The notes beneath the pieces were generated by a model that saw nothing but the letters and a program-made list of their open reading frames with translations, had not been told where the DNA came from and ran no database searches. From Chondrilla cf. caribensis (Eukaryota > Porifera > Demospongiae > Chondrillida > Chondrillidae): 64,000 nucleotides of DNA. The DNA lies in assembly GCA_964020155.1 (NCBI GenBank), contig OZ026560.1, positions 3,101,759 to 3,165,758 of the forward strand, written 5' to 3'. Position 1 is the first letter of the stretch, and every line of letters starts with the position of its first letter. Both the position numbers and the translations under genes were made by a program. Positions 51,952-62,587 of the stretch are shown piece after piece.

Positions 51952-53799
51952 TATGCACATGTTTTCTAGTCTTGTACCAAGACTGTCACTTGGCCACTGC
52001 CGCCATTTTATACCACCCTTGTGAACATTCTGGAAAAGACTAAGCCAAAATCTGTACCAGGATCCTTGTCTGACACAGACCAATTACACATTTTGTAATA
52101 AATTACAGACTAGTGAATATTATTAAAACACTGCAAGCAATTTGCAACTAACACATTGATTAATTGACAGAAAATGGCCGTGTGATATAGCTATGTAGGA
52201 TCAAGTCCAAGTTTACAACAAGTTCACATGTCTTCTGTAGCCAAGTGGCAAACAATCTCTTTTTGTCAATATAAGCTGGATAGTTCTGTCTGCAGTCTGC
52301 ACCTGTTCTACCAATGTCTGCAAAGGCATCCGTCCAATACAGAGCATTTGCCCCAGTAAGGATGTCTTGAGTTTGGTTTCGTATGTTTCTGCTGACTAGA
52401 GTACTATGTGCTTCTTATTGTGATTACCACTGTGGCCTCTCAGTCGGTCAAAAGAACCAGGCAAGACGACTGTAATAATTGTTTTGACGTACCCAGTGGG
52501 AAGGCAAACGAAAACACCTTCCCCACCTCCCCCACCCCCAACCCCCAATGCAGCCATTGTAGTGGATCTTGCTTTTCTCTCATGTTGGAGAAGCTATTAC
52601 AATTTACCTGCTGAAAAGCCTCCAAAGCAGTCTCTATTGAATATGAATACACCATATTGAAATTGCTACAGTAATTTCCTACCCTTATAGACCATAGTAA
52701 CATTAGAGCATGGTGTAAAATTGTCAATTCTCAAAGTTCGCTGTTGTCTGTTAATCACTGTGACTCCGCCCCATTCATGATCACACAGCTATAGGCCTCA
52801 GTCTTTTCTAGACCCTTTCACTGGGTTGAATAAAATGGCAGCCGACATATATGACTATATATAGTGGATTGTAAAATCATTCTTATTGCTCTATGGCTGA
52901 TTTTTAGCCACCTGTGCGGCCATGCTTTATGCACTAACTGATAGTTCAGTTTATTGTGGGTGGTCGGTGTATGCCATGCATTTATAAAGTATAATTAACT
53001 TCAGGTTTGAAAGGAAGATTGGTGATGGCATCACTGTATGCCACAAACCATATCCTGTGGAATTGTCAGAGACTGAGAAGCAAAGAATTGACAGTGCTTT
53101 CTTCAGTGTGGATGATCCAGTCATGCAATATGCGAGGATGCAAATTGGTGGGAGACATTTAAAAATACTCAGCCAGTCTCTGAAAACAAAAAGGAATGAT
53201 TCATGTGTACATTTTCTTGTGGGTGACCAGGAGGATGCTTTTGGTCTGGTATATAAGATTCTAGTCAATGTCCATGACGACTGTGTTCTTCTCCTCTATC
53301 CTTTGGAGAAGCTGAGTGCACTTTCGGGTGATCTTCCATCATTTGCATCCACGGTGCCTCATATTATACCTGTCAAGGAGAGCAGGTATGAAATTGTTAG
53401 TAGTTTTATGTATGTATACATGCTAGAATTATCAAAGACTTCATCTCAATCTAATAATAATATAATTTTGTCTTATTCTTTCCTGCAGTATGCAGCTGCA
53501 TGAACTGGTGTGTGTGGATGTCAAATGTGTTGTTGACAAGTGTTTGTATCTGCAGTTGTCCAATGATGACTACTTTGTTTGTAGATTTGCCAACTCCATA
53601 CGTGAGAGCTAACTTTTAAACCTGTATGAGGAAGTTATTATGCAATGATATGCTGTTTTTCTGTAGTCACTATCCAAAATTACCCACTTTAATAGATTGA
53701 TGTATAAAATTATTCACAGATCAAATTCCACAGATTGAGTTTTTCTATGTATAACAAGAACTATAATAATATTACTGTACACACACACACGCACGCACG

Positions 53800-53831
<32 letters not shown>

Positions 53832-54900
53832 CTTTATTATTATATATACTAATGCAACATATATCTCCTTCGCTTGTAACATTCCATAGAATGCTTGTTT
53901 GCCACAATTCAGAACCTGGTTGAAAATTCTCGCAGCCAGCATTTTGTACACGCCTTGTACAAAATACTATATCGAATGTATACTTGTACGATTACATATG
54001 CAAGTGTATGTAATTTGCAATAATATAATTAGTACATACCACTATAGTATACATATATAGTGCACCCTTCATTATACAAGCTGTTACAACCTTGTATGAG
54101 GTTGTTGCAACATTGTATGGGGTTGTTGCAACATTGTATGAGGTTGTATCACCTTATGACAAGGTAATTGAACATTGTGGTTGGTTGTGACAACCTTGTA
54201 CCAATTGAAACAACTTGTAACCATCTACACATATCAGATGACAACCTCTTACAGGTTCATTACAAGTTGAAAACAAGCATGTGACAACTACAACAAGCTT
54301 GAACATACTTGTACAAGTATGTACAAGGTTGCAACATGGTTGTCACAAGATTGTCATTTTCATATGGGCATGTACGTATGTACAGTACTTTGTGTGTTGT
54401 GTCTGATATTTCCATGTACAAGCACAACAAACGTGATAGTGTGTGTTTGTGTTTAATGCATGTATTTTATATGAATCGATTGTCCTTCATTTTTACCAGA
54501 TTCCAAGCTGACCACACCCACTGATCCCCTCAAGACCACATCCACTTTTGCCGGCCAGACCACACCCTCTGAGCCTCTCAAGACCACACCCACTGATCTC
54601 CTCAGGACCACACCCACATTAAATGAGTTAAATCATCAAGTGATCCCCCATGTTTGTCTTGATTGGCAGTCTGTTGGTCATCACTTGGAAGTAGATCCCT
54701 CCATGATGAAGGTCATAGACGCTGACTATCACGATGATGTGGAGAAGTGTTGTCGTACCATGTTCACCAGATGGTTGTCTCATGATGAAGGTACAGGAGG
54801 AGCCCCAAGACTCTGGAGAACAGTTCTCAAAGCTCTCAAGAATGTCGGGTACACCAGTGTTGTTGGAGATGTGGAGAGAACACTGTTTGAGCATCAATAA
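36850..54900 (+). CDS. ankyrin-Roc-COR-Death protein (kinase-less ROCO), copy C, intact but transposon-invaded
   Basis: Exons 36850-40795, 41101-41274, 42081-42380 and 54500-54900 join in phase into 1,606 residues. Exon 1 is 3,946 nt, exactly as in gene B, with a long ankyrin block, P-loop GNACSGKST near 758, DFAGQ near 816, SHMD near 886 and a COR-like region. Exon 2 is a copy-C-specific Thr/Ser/Pro linker (58 residues) where genes A and B run straight on. Exon 3 codes the CARD-like domain; exon 4 the TTPTDPL repeats and the Death domain. The last intron is 12.1 kb against 207 nt in the paralogues because of an 11.9-kb CACTA-type element. All splice sites remain intact, so the gene may still be expressed if the long intron is removed. 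The transposase gene lies in the same orientation inside it, so chimeric transcripts are conceivable. The start codon matches gene B. Confidence 0.88.
41567..41925. mobile_element. 359-bp hAT-like MITE in gene C intron 2
   Basis: ACTATATA (41559-41566 and 41926-41933) forms an 8-bp direct repeat around the element. The ends (TTAGTGCTGGGACGATTAATC; CACAGCCCT at the other side) are imperfect inverted repeats, and the interior repeats ATTAATCGATTAATC. The 8-bp duplication fits the hAT superfamily. No ORF. A GT microsatellite (41948-41990) follows. Confidence 0.75.
41948..41990. repeat. (GT)n microsatellite
   Basis: Pure GT run of about 42 bp in gene C intron 2, shortly upstream of the exon 3 acceptor. 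Confidence 0.97.
42457..42790. repeat. left TIR and subterminal repeat cluster of the transposon
   Basis: After the TIR, five or more copies of CTTGTTACAAGGTTGTT with variants GTTGTAGACAACC appear in direct and inverted order to 42790. Such clusters are usually transposase-binding sites in EnSpm elements; binding here is inferred. Confidence 0.85.
43141..47126 (-). CDS. BEN-domain protein encoded by the transposon, 373 aa, 7 exons
   Basis: Exons on the minus strand: 46892-47126, 46482-46826, 44331-44464, 43743-43800, 43601-43638, 43313-43514 and 43141-43250. All phases agree and the total is 1,122 nt including TAA. The N-terminus (FALIEWLGENRFSVLPL; KPAKYYKALI) matches the small charged region found before BEN domains in animal BEN proteins. 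The middle is acidic and Ser/Thr-rich with basic patches (SKRKC), then a short coiled coil (LEIQKLKAEIKCLKE). Residues about 290-368 form the BEN domain (PTKLIRNILMVFFS, LANSS, FGTRKFQALD, RSVLVDAVNDKC, YRRLR). BEN domains bind DNA or chromatin proteins, so the product may bind the subterminal repeats or regulate the element; this is inference. A second in-frame ATG lies at 47087. Confidence 0.85.
45351..45398. repeat. 48-bp perfect palindrome inside the transposon
   Basis: Two 24-nt arms (TGCTTGACAAGATGGCAGTT...) meet at GTTAAC with no spacer and no mismatch. It lies in intron 2 of the BEN gene. It would form a long hairpin in RNA of either strand or a cruciform in DNA. Confidence 0.95.
45495..45967. 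mobile_element. 473-bp mariner-like MITE nested in the transposon
   Basis: Imperfect inverted ends of about 20 bp (CAGTGGTAAACGCTTAATAT at the left; the complement of CAGTGGCATACTCTTAATAT at the right) with TA on both outer sides (45493-45494; 45968-45969). No ORF. Inserted in the long intron between BEN exons 2 and 3, so it does not interrupt coding. Confidence 0.8.
45971..46150 (-). pseudogene. inverted fragment of the transposase gene (end of exon 8 plus intron 8)
   Basis: The reverse complement of this stretch matches 51260-51430: the end of transposase exon 8 (CGTCTCTATGG, with an 18-nt gap in the copy) and then about 120 bp of intron 8 (TTGATTCTGGATTTTG, GATTTGCCCATCTTTGTCAG, ATGCATGACTGATATTTACTG). 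About 10% of bases differ. It is therefore a decayed, inverted copy of the element's own gene sitting in the BEN intron, transcribed in the transposase-sense direction by the BEN gene. Confidence 0.85.
47127..47198. promoter_or_regulatory. 72-bp divergent promoter interval of the transposon genes
   Basis: The BEN ATG (47126, leftward) and transposase ATG (47199, rightward) are separated by only 72 bp, containing GCGCATGCG and AT-rich TAATTATTGTAG/TAATAATTATG. The two genes most likely share a bidirectional promoter. If the downstream BEN start at 47087 is used, the interval is 111 bp. Confidence 0.6.
47199..53612 (+). CDS. EnSpm/CACTA tnp2-like transposase, 916 aa, 12 exons, intact
   Basis: Exons: 47199-47676, 47985-48335, 48622-48880, 49491-49603, 50132-50278, 50420-50574, 50750-51017, 51099-51296, 51468-51625, 51708-51826, 53005-53385 and 53489-53612. 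Every junction is GT-AG and phases sum to 2,751 nt with TAA. The N-terminus is basic then acidic. A zinc-ribbon-like C-x2-C-x11-C-x2-C follows (YCTNC ... ACQNC, about residue 245). The tnp2 core has LTILMNTDGVPIFKSSGFS, WPILLQITELP, FNGLYGCPKC and MSVDYMHQAILGVGRQLL. The later LLHVCDNVRNLGPLW plus CFPFENMNGVLKLMFHG resembles the DUF4218-type region found with tnp2. Catalytic acids are probably among NTDG, VDYMH and FPFE(N)MNG, but I cannot assign them firmly. Intron 10 (1.18 kb) has a GT microsatellite and an inverted-repeat relic. Confidence 0.9.
51881..51949. repeat. (GT)n microsatellite
   Basis: Pure GT run of about 68 bp in transposase intron 10. Confidence 0.97.
51992..52840. repeat. possible MITE relic in transposase intron 10
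   Basis: CTGCCGCCATTTTATACC ... GGAAAAGACTAAGCC (51998-52052) is roughly the reverse complement of GGCCTCAGTCTTTTCTAGA ... AATAAAATGGCAGCC (52794-52844), suggesting an 0.85-kb inverted-repeat element. The target duplication is not clear. Confidence 0.45.
53780..53832. repeat. AC/AT simple repeat
   Basis: ACACACGCACGCACACAC followed by ATATATAT, about 170 bp after the transposase stop, in the transposon 3' region. Confidence 0.9.
54050..54368. repeat. right subterminal repeat cluster and TIR of the transposon
   Basis: Multiple GTTACAACCTTGTATGAGG / GGTTGTTGCAACATTGTA motifs at 54075-54345 lead into the inverted TIR ending CATTTTCATATGGG. They are related in sequence to the left cluster but not an exact mirror. 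Confidence 0.85.
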
Positions 54901-54919
54901 CTGTACCAATGTTCTGTTT

Positions 54920-57900
54920 TATCAATGATCACCTCTACTACACACCCTTTGATCCCCTCCCAGACCACATCTGCAGCTTCCTACTGGACAGCACCCACTA
55001 ATCTCTACACCATAATAGGACCACGCCCACTGATCTCCTCAAGTCACACTTAGTTATTCCCACTGGACCACACCCACTGATCCCTTGAAGGACACACACC
55101 TGTGACTGATCTCCTGTCAACCACAGCTTCAACTTCTCACTGGACTGCACCCAACGATCCCCTCCAGACCACACCCACTGTTCCCTTCCAGCTACACCTA
55201 GTGATTCCCACTGTACTGCACAAAATGGTTGTTTCTAGAACACATGCTGTTTTCCTCCAGACCACACCCACTAATCCCCCACAAGACCACACCCACTGTT
55301 CCCTTCCAGACCACACTTCTGACTTCCCTTGTGTTCTACACTCTCATCTTGAGAAACTCCTACTGGACTACACCCACTGGACCGTGCCCACTGGACCACA
55401 CCCACTGATCCCCTCCAGACCACACCTAGTGATTTGCAATGGTCCATGCCCACTGGACCACACCCACTGATCACCTCAAGATCTGTGGCTTTCCACTGAA
55501 CTGCACCCAATGATCCCCTCAAGACCACACCCACTGTTCCCTTCCAGACATATCTCACCTAGTGAGTTCTGCTGGACTACAATCAGCGATCATCTCTAGA
55601 ACACATCCACTGTTCCCCTCCAGAACACACCCACTGAACCACACCCACTGTTCCCCTCCAGAACGCACCCACTGAACCACACCCACTGTTCCCCTCCAGA
55701 ACGCACCCACTGAACCACACCCACTGTTCCCCTCCAGAACGCACCCACTGGACCACACTGTTCCCTTCCAGAACACACCCACTGGACCACACCCACTGTT
55801 CCCCTCCCAGACCACATCTGCAGCTTCCCACTGGACAGCACCCACTAATCTCCACACCATAATAGGACCACACCCACTGATCTCAAGTCATACTTAGTTA
55901 TTCCCACCGGACCACACCCACTGTTCCCTTCAAGGACACACAACGTGACTTCCCTTTGTGTTTTGCACTCCCATGTCAAGAACACACCCACTGATCTCCA
56001 GAACACACCCACTTAGTCCTCTCCAGAACAAACCTACTTGACCACACCCACTGATCCCCTTCACACCACACCTAGTTATTCCGTTCAGTCACCCAATCAT
56101 CATCTCCGGAACACACCCACTGATCCACCTGGGTCACATCCGTTGATACCTACTGATCAGCACTCTATTATCTCCTTCAGACCACACCTAGTGCTTCCAC
56201 TGGACCACACCCACTACTCCTCTCCAGATCACATCTGTGGCTTTTACTGGATCACACCCATTGATCCCTCCAGATCACACCCAAAACTTCTTGCTGGACG
56301 ACACCCAGTGATCACACCACACCTACCAGTCCTATCCTGACTGGATCACATGATGCCTACACAACCAACCCTATACCTGTAATGCCCCCTTGACCACACC
56401 CAAGATCATGATTACTGATCCCCTCAAGATCATACCCAATGACGCCCTCAAAAATGCATCCAATGATGCCGTCAAGACCACACCCAATGAAACCCTCAAG
56501 ACCACACCCAATTATCCCCTTACGACCACACCCAATGATCCCCTCAAGATCACATCCAATGATGCCCTCAAGACCACACCCAATGATGCCGTCAAGACCA
56601 CACCTGTCCTTCGGTCATCATTTAGAAGTAGATCCCTCCGTGATGAAGGTCATAGACACTGACTATCACAATGATGTGGAGAAGTGTTGTCGTACCATGT
56701 TCACCAGATGGCTGTCTCATGACGAAGGTACAGGAGGAGCCCCAAGACTCTGGAGAACAGTTCTCAAAGCTCTCAAGAATGTCGGGTACACCAGTGTTGT
56801 TGGAGATGTGGAGAGAACACTGTTTGAGCATCAATAACAGTCCCAATGTTCTGTTTTATCAATGATCACCTCTACTACACACCCATTGGTCCCCTCCCAG
56901 ACCACATCTACAGCTTCCCACTGGACAGCACCCACTAATCTCCACACCATAATAGGACCACACCCACTGATCTCCTCAAGTCACACTTAGTTATTCCCAC
57001 TGGACCGCACCCAATGTTTCCTTCAAGGACACACACCTGTGACTTCCCTTGTGTTCTCCCATGTCAAGAACACACCTAGTCCTCTCCAGAACAAACCTAC
57101 TTGACCACACTCACTGACCCCCTTCAGACCACACCTAGTTATTCCGTTCAGACCACACCCAATCATCACCTCCGGAACACACCCACTGATCCACCTGGGT
57201 CATATCTGTTGATACCTACTGATCGGCACTCAATTATCTCCTTCAGACCACACCTAGTGCTTCCACTGGACCACACCCACTGCTCCTCTCCAGTTCACAT
57301 CTGTGGTTTCTACTGGATCACACCCATTGATCCCTCCAGACCACACCCATAAATTCTTGCTGGACCACACCCAGTGATCACACCACACCCATCAGTCCCA
57401 TCCTGACTGGATCACCTGATGCCCTCACAACCAAGCCTATACACCCATTAATGCCCCCTTGACCACACCCAATATCATGATCACTGATCCTCTCAAGACT
57501 GCACCCAATGATGCCATCAAAGTAACATCTAATGATCCCCTCAAGATCACACCCAATGATGCTCTCAAAACTGCGTCCAATCATGCCGTCAAGACCACAA
57601 CCAATGATGCCCTCAAGACCACAACCAATTATCCCCTTACGACCACACCCAATGATCCTCTCAAGATCACATCCAATGATGCCCTCAAGACCACACCCAA
57701 TGATCCCCTCAACACCACACACACAACACCTACCTGCTCAAGACCTCACCCAATGATGCCCTCGAAACCTTATCCAACGATGCCATCAAGACCGCACCCA
57801 ATGATGCCATCAAGACTGCACCCAATGATGCCATCAAGACCACATCCAATGGTGCCCTCAAGACTACACACAGCACCTACCTGCTCAAGCCCTCACTTAA

Positions 57901-58430
57901 TGATGCCATCAAGACTGCATCCAATGATCCCCTCAAGACCGCACCCAATGATCCCCTCAAGACCACACCCAATGATACCTTCAAGATCACACCCAATGAT
58001 CCCCTCAAGACTACACTCACAGCACCTACCTGCTCAAGACCTCACCCAATGATGCCATCAAGACTACATACAATGATCCCTTCCAGACTGATTGCACCCA
58101 ATGATGACAAGACCCCACCCAACAATGCCGCCAAGAACACATCAATGAAGCCCTCAAGGCAACACCCAATGATCCCCTCAAGACCACACCCACTGATCCC
58201 TTCAAGACCATACCCAATGATGCCCTCAAGGCCTCACCCAATGATGCCCTCAAGACCACACCCAATGATGCACTCAAGACCTCACCCAATGATGCCCCCA
58301 AGACCACGCCCAGTGATCATCTCAAGACCACACCCACTGATCCCTTCAAGACCACACCCAATGATGCCCTCAAGGCCTCACCCAATGATCCCGTCAAGAC
58401 TGCAACCAATGATGCCCACAAAACCACACT
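54920..58430. repeat. 24-bp minisatellite array C
   Basis: Same family as arrays A and B, following gene C. It contains an embedded partial copy of the gene's last exon (56613-56837) and a duplicate of the sequence that follows it (56838-57060 resembles 54901-55080). 38-bp higher-order forms lie at 55600-55760, and CCAATGATGCCCTCAAG units at 56440-56590 and 57480-58430. Confidence 0.95.
56613..56837 (+). pseudogene. second, 5'-truncated Death-domain exon inside array C
   Basis: From GGTCATCA onward it matches the gene C Death exon at about 95% to the TAA, with no stops (EVDPSVMKVIDTDYHND ... LFEHQ). The first about 25 residues of the Death domain are missing and replaced by minisatellite in the same open frame. 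No acceptor gives a normal exon. It shows unequal exchange within the array rather than a separate gene. Confidence 0.85.
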
Positions 58431-58721
58431 CAAAATGTATGTCCTATTGTTATGTATTGTATATTGTGTTTTTCTATTCTTTTGGTTATCGAGTCATTAA
58501 AAAATTATGAAATAAAGTAATTGAATTTATTACGAAGTTGGTATAGTTACTGAATGTACACTACAGACTAAAGTACAACAAGTGCTTACATCACATTGAA
58601 CTAAATACACTAACCTACATATCAGCAAAATGAAATACACATGCGCACACACACAACATTTCACAACAGAAAATACTAAAACGAAGCACAGCTGTTTGTG
58701 GATTTCTGTTCTTGTAGCAGT

Positions 58722-58819
58722 CTACTTTGACTTTAGGTTCAGTTTAGATAGTCCACCTCTGAACTGTCCCATGATACATCGAACTACAGCAGACAAGAGA
58801 GTCACAGAACAATAGGGTC
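58722..58819 (-). CDS. terminal exon (ending LNLKSK) of the unidentified minus-strand gene, copy 4
   Basis: 98 nt: 12 nt shorter than the other three copies, an exact in-frame loss of four codons (DSPG). Acceptor AG, phase 1 and TAG stop are kept. The CA microsatellite found next to the other copies is reduced to a few CA units here. A frame-preserving deletion is mild evidence that the exon is under constraint. Confidence 0.5.
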
Positions 58820-58902
58820 CTTCCACCAGAATTAAGATTGTACACACAAATACACACACACGCTTATGTGCGCATGCGCGTGCACATAAGTGAGACCAGA
58901 TG

Positions 58903-59036
58903 AAGTCCCAATTTTGAAATTGGAGGCAAGAATGGGTCTGGGCTATAGGGTTGGAGTTAGGGCTATTTGAGACTAAGGTTTAATAGGGTCTGGGTACTTT
59001 GGGCTAGGGTGGAGTATAGGGGAATTTTGAAACAAC
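58903..59036. repeat. dispersed repeat with TTAGGG-like core, copy 2
   Basis: Matches 12830-12950, including the CCAATTTTGAAATTGG palindrome. The homology ends at GGGGAATTTTGAAACAAC. Confidence 0.65.
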
Positions 59037-59039
59037 TTT

Positions 59040-59790
59040 CTCGATCATCCCCAACACTGAACTATGGACATATGTTCACGTCAGCATTATAGCCCCATAG
59101 ATATGTGCTTTGACATTAATTTGAAGATATTTGTCAATATCAACTTTGAATTGTCAAAGACACCAATTTGAATCTTTAATGCACTTGTACACGTCTGCTT
59201 GCTTCACTAGTAGAATCTCCCAATCCTACAACGAGTGCAGCAAAGACAACAGTGCTAGGGAGAGTTCTACCAGCATAAGAAAAGGATATTGCAGAATGAT
59301 CACCTTCTTCTGTAGTTTTGTTACCAGAAGCCGAATAGGAGAATACGCACATGGTTTGGTCTTCCTACATTGAAAAAGGAGAAAGGCGAACATAAAAGCT
59401 CCTGCATCGGTCCCATGTTATTTCGGGAACACATACGCTGTGCAGCCATTGGTTGCCATTCTTAGTAGAAACATCAACACACACTGAACACTTACTAGCT
59501 TGAGCGTGATGTAATTGGTGATCCAAGATGACCATAAACTTCTCCACAGCAGTGTTGCCACCCGAAGCAAGCCTCTGTTACAAGATCTACCACTGATAGC
59601 AGAATACAACATGACATACGTAAGTACAGCAGTATCCAATTAAACTGATATAGTATCAACCTCGCTACTCATAATTGTAAGAGACACAACCATTTACATT
59701 AAACAAAGTAAAGCAGAGACAGACAGTAGTGATTCTGCTGCACACACCCAAATCAACAGACCCTTAAGAACCATGATTGAAGGACTGAAC
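59040..59790. other. unit-specific stretch with one exon-like segment
   Basis: Not repeated elsewhere in the window. On the minus strand 59496-59574 has a CAG acceptor, 26 open codons (RLASGGNTAVEKFMVILDHQ and on) and a GTAAGT donor, which looks like a genuine internal exon. It could be an upstream exon of the gene ending at 58722. Family not recognised. Nothing else stands out. Confidence 0.35.
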
Positions 59791-59794
59791 TCGA

Positions 59795-60995
59795 CTAACA
59801 ACTAAGAGCCTGGTACACACTACACAGGAAAACAGGAAGTGTAAACAATCACTGAACAAGATCCAAAGAAGCCATGCAATCCACAGTTTACAAAACAACA
59901 CTTAGCAAACAATAAACAGACAGTCCTTGAAGACTGGGGCCCCATGCCCACAGCAGCCAAGATGAATATCTCTAACCAACCACCAAGGATGGAGTAATCC
60001 AGAACAAGGAACAACCTGAGACAGTCAACCTCAATAACTGGACAACTGGAAAAACAACTGCAATGACTCAGACCACACCCAACATTGAATGAGTACACCA
60101 CACCCTACCCACAAGGGAGAACCAACCGTACGTAGAAATGAACACTGCTGCAAGCACAAAGCAACCATTCCAGAATCGAAGGAACACATACACCACACCC
60201 AACCACAGGGGGAGTGACCACTGCAAACAGTGCCTATATTAACAAGGAGAGCAATGGCTGGAACAAGTGCTCCAACATGGCAGCCAGGTTGGACAGACAT
60301 AGGACAGTAAATACACTAGTACACGCATTAACACATTCGTACGTACATGTACACATTACCTATACGTATAGGACACCATCACAGCCAAATTAACCAAACA
60401 GTGTGAACACCACACCCCCAAACACTTAATATATTAATATTAACTAAAAAGGGGGATGAGACTACAAACCATGTGGGATGTATAACCGCAGACACCCATA
60501 TAGTGAACCAACATTACCCAATATGATATATGAATACAGATAAGTATACATTTGTACAATGACTCAAACCTGAAATGCAATCATTATATCAAACTGTATA
60601 ATGTAGGAGTAGCAGCTCAAGTGGTATTCCTTCAATAGATGTTGGGAAGAAAATGAAATTAGCTTTTGACTGCATACGTAAGTATGAAAGTAGCAAGACT
60701 TGACTGACCACAATAAAAATTGTCCTGTACAAAACAGCAGTTAGAAGACGGATGACACCAGTAGCTTAACTGGAACTACTAACAAAACAACATACTTAAT
60801 ACGACCAAATAACATGTCCAACCTCAATGAAAAAGATCAATGTACAGACAGATTCAAAGTGAACTAGGTATATGTGTACCTCAAACTACCACTTAGCTCA
60901 AGCGAGGTGGAGTAACCAACACAGCAGGAATTTTACTGACATAACAGACCATTACCAACCTGTATGAGGAGACTAGGAATGCACCAAGGGGTCTG
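59795..60995. repeat. segmental-duplication block beta, copy 2
   Basis: Nearly identical to 23690-24889 over its whole length, with small indels only. It begins at the same AAGAGCCTGGTACACACTAC boundary in both copies. Confidence 0.85.
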
Positions 60996-60999
60996 GAGT

Positions 61000-61160
61000 G
61001 AGCTACCACAAACCACCATCTAGCAAGGTGGATATAACCAGCATAGTCAATACAGTATCAACACCACTTGCCAAACAACCAGGACAACCTTTAAGGGGAG
61101 ATCGACTACAAACAGTGGAACGTGTACAAAATAAACTATCTGCAAGCCACCACCAGGCAT
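61000..61160. repeat. segmental-duplication block alpha, copy 3 (truncated)
   Basis: Matches 200-365 and 24890-25050, then breaks off. 61160-61215 repeats a piece of block beta (GGACAGACATATGAC), and 61220-61345 matches 590-720. A small rearrangement joins these pieces. Confidence 0.75.
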
Positions 61161-61399
61161 TGGACAGACATATGACGGGAAATACATTAGTACACACATT
61201 AACACATTCGTACGTACCTCAGTCACCACTAAGTATGGTGAAATAAGCAACTCAGCCAAAAACAGTAGCAACAACTGCTGGCAAAACAAACAAATGGCCA
61301 ACCTCAAAGAGGAGACCAGCAATACACTGAGGTGGCCGAAATGAACAACAACAACAACTGCTGGCAGAACATACCATAGCCCAGTAACTAGTACACATG

Positions 61400-62570
61400 T
61401 GTTCTAGGGACTGGTCCAGTATTTAGGTGGTGTCCTCCCCAGACCCACAAGTGTCACCTGTGGAAAGTGGATCTGGTGACAGTAGGGCAGTTTGCTTGGC
61501 CCTATGAACCAATATCATCTAATGATGACATTGTACTTATTGCACAGGAGAAGAAAGTACATGGCAGTGGAACAAGACTACCTTTTTGGTTCATTTCTGT
61601 ACTTTTGGTGAATGGCTCCATCTATTTCAACCTTCAAAAAGACTCCTTCACACTTGGTACATTGAAGTTTAATGTTGTCAAATTATCCAACATTTGAGAT
61701 AAGATCCAAGCAAACTGTCCTGTTGTCACCAGACCCACTTTTGGTAGGGGACATTTGTGGGTCTGGGGACTAGACTAGTATTGAGGGCACTTTGCATGCA
61801 CAAGTGTGCTAATCTGATATCTATGGCTGAACAGGAGACACAACCTCAGCAGAGACAACTCTGCTACAAAAGAAAACTAGAACCACCACCCCACTGGTGT
61901 GAATGAGCACCACGGTGGTCCTATTGAACCCCAACAACCTATAATAACCAACACTGCCACACCACCAACCACACCCATCTGCAGGGGTGGACCACACAAA
62001 GCACCCGCTGTATAGTCTCAATTGATCTCCTCTATCACAATAGGTGCAATAACCAACACAGCCACAGGAGGAGGAATACTGCTGGGCAAGTAGAACTACA
62101 GGAAACCTCAATGAGGAGACTGACAATATACCGAGGTGCTCAAAATCAACTACAGTACTGTGCCTCAAACCACCTCCATAACAGGTGGGATGAACAACAC
62201 AGTCAAGACAGCTACACCACTGCTAGCAACACACAACCATCCTCAAGGATGACAGGAACATGTCCCAGGACACCAACTGACTCACCAACCAACCAACCAG
62301 ACAAACAAAGTAAACCACAACAACCCTAGAAGTGGAATCAACCATGAACTGTACATCACAGACAGACTATACAACCAACCACTGCTGGGACAATCTCAGA
62401 CACCTTTAATACCATATACAACCACAACTAGCTACACCAAACCTAGAGGACAAATTCAATGCACTTGATAAAGAACCTCTAAACCTACACCAATACACAA
62501 ACACTATCACACTACAAACCTCCACCCACCTGGAAACCACCCTAGGGAAGGTGCATGAGGTGTGCGTGTC
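61400..62570. repeat. segmental-duplication blocks gamma and delta, copy 3
   Basis: 61400-61700 is gamma, 61700-61920 the linker shared with unit 2, and 61930-62560 delta. Just before the LINE, the sequence jumps from GGGAAGGT to GAGGTGTGCGTGTCAACC, which in unit 2 lies 200 bp further on (27093), so about 200 bp is deleted here. Confidence 0.8.
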
Positions 62571-62587
62571 AACCACTCCCCAACTAG

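Larger units (their letters stand above)
42457..54368 (+). mobile_element. 11.9-kb autonomous EnSpm/CACTA-like DNA transposon with transposase and BEN-domain genes
   Basis: Both ends read CCCATATGAAAATGACAA inward, with about 36 bp of imperfect TIR (3 mismatches). Comparison with the same intron in genes A and B (empty sites, GTGTGCACATGTACG) shows a 2-bp CA duplication (42455-42456 and 54369-54370) and no other loss. The terminal 300 bp at each end carry many copies of TTGTTACAAGGTTGTT-type motifs in both orientations, as subterminal repeats do in CACTA elements. Two divergent genes start about 70 bp apart near the middle: BEN protein leftward (43141-47126) and transposase rightward (47199-53612). 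Both splice into full open frames. The ends are CCC, not the CAC(TA) of plant elements. Confidence 0.93.

Noticed and set aside
42081..54900. Reading the transposase and BEN exons as extra exons of gene C
   Set aside because: They lie inside TIRs with a target duplication, have their own start and stop codons, and the gene C exons on either side join in phase without them.
61821..62168. 115-codon minus-strand frame conserved at 26156-26503 and partly at 13276-13506
   Set aside because: Conserved at near-identity together with surrounding non-coding DNA; copy 1 differs by indels that break the frame. Best explained by duplication.
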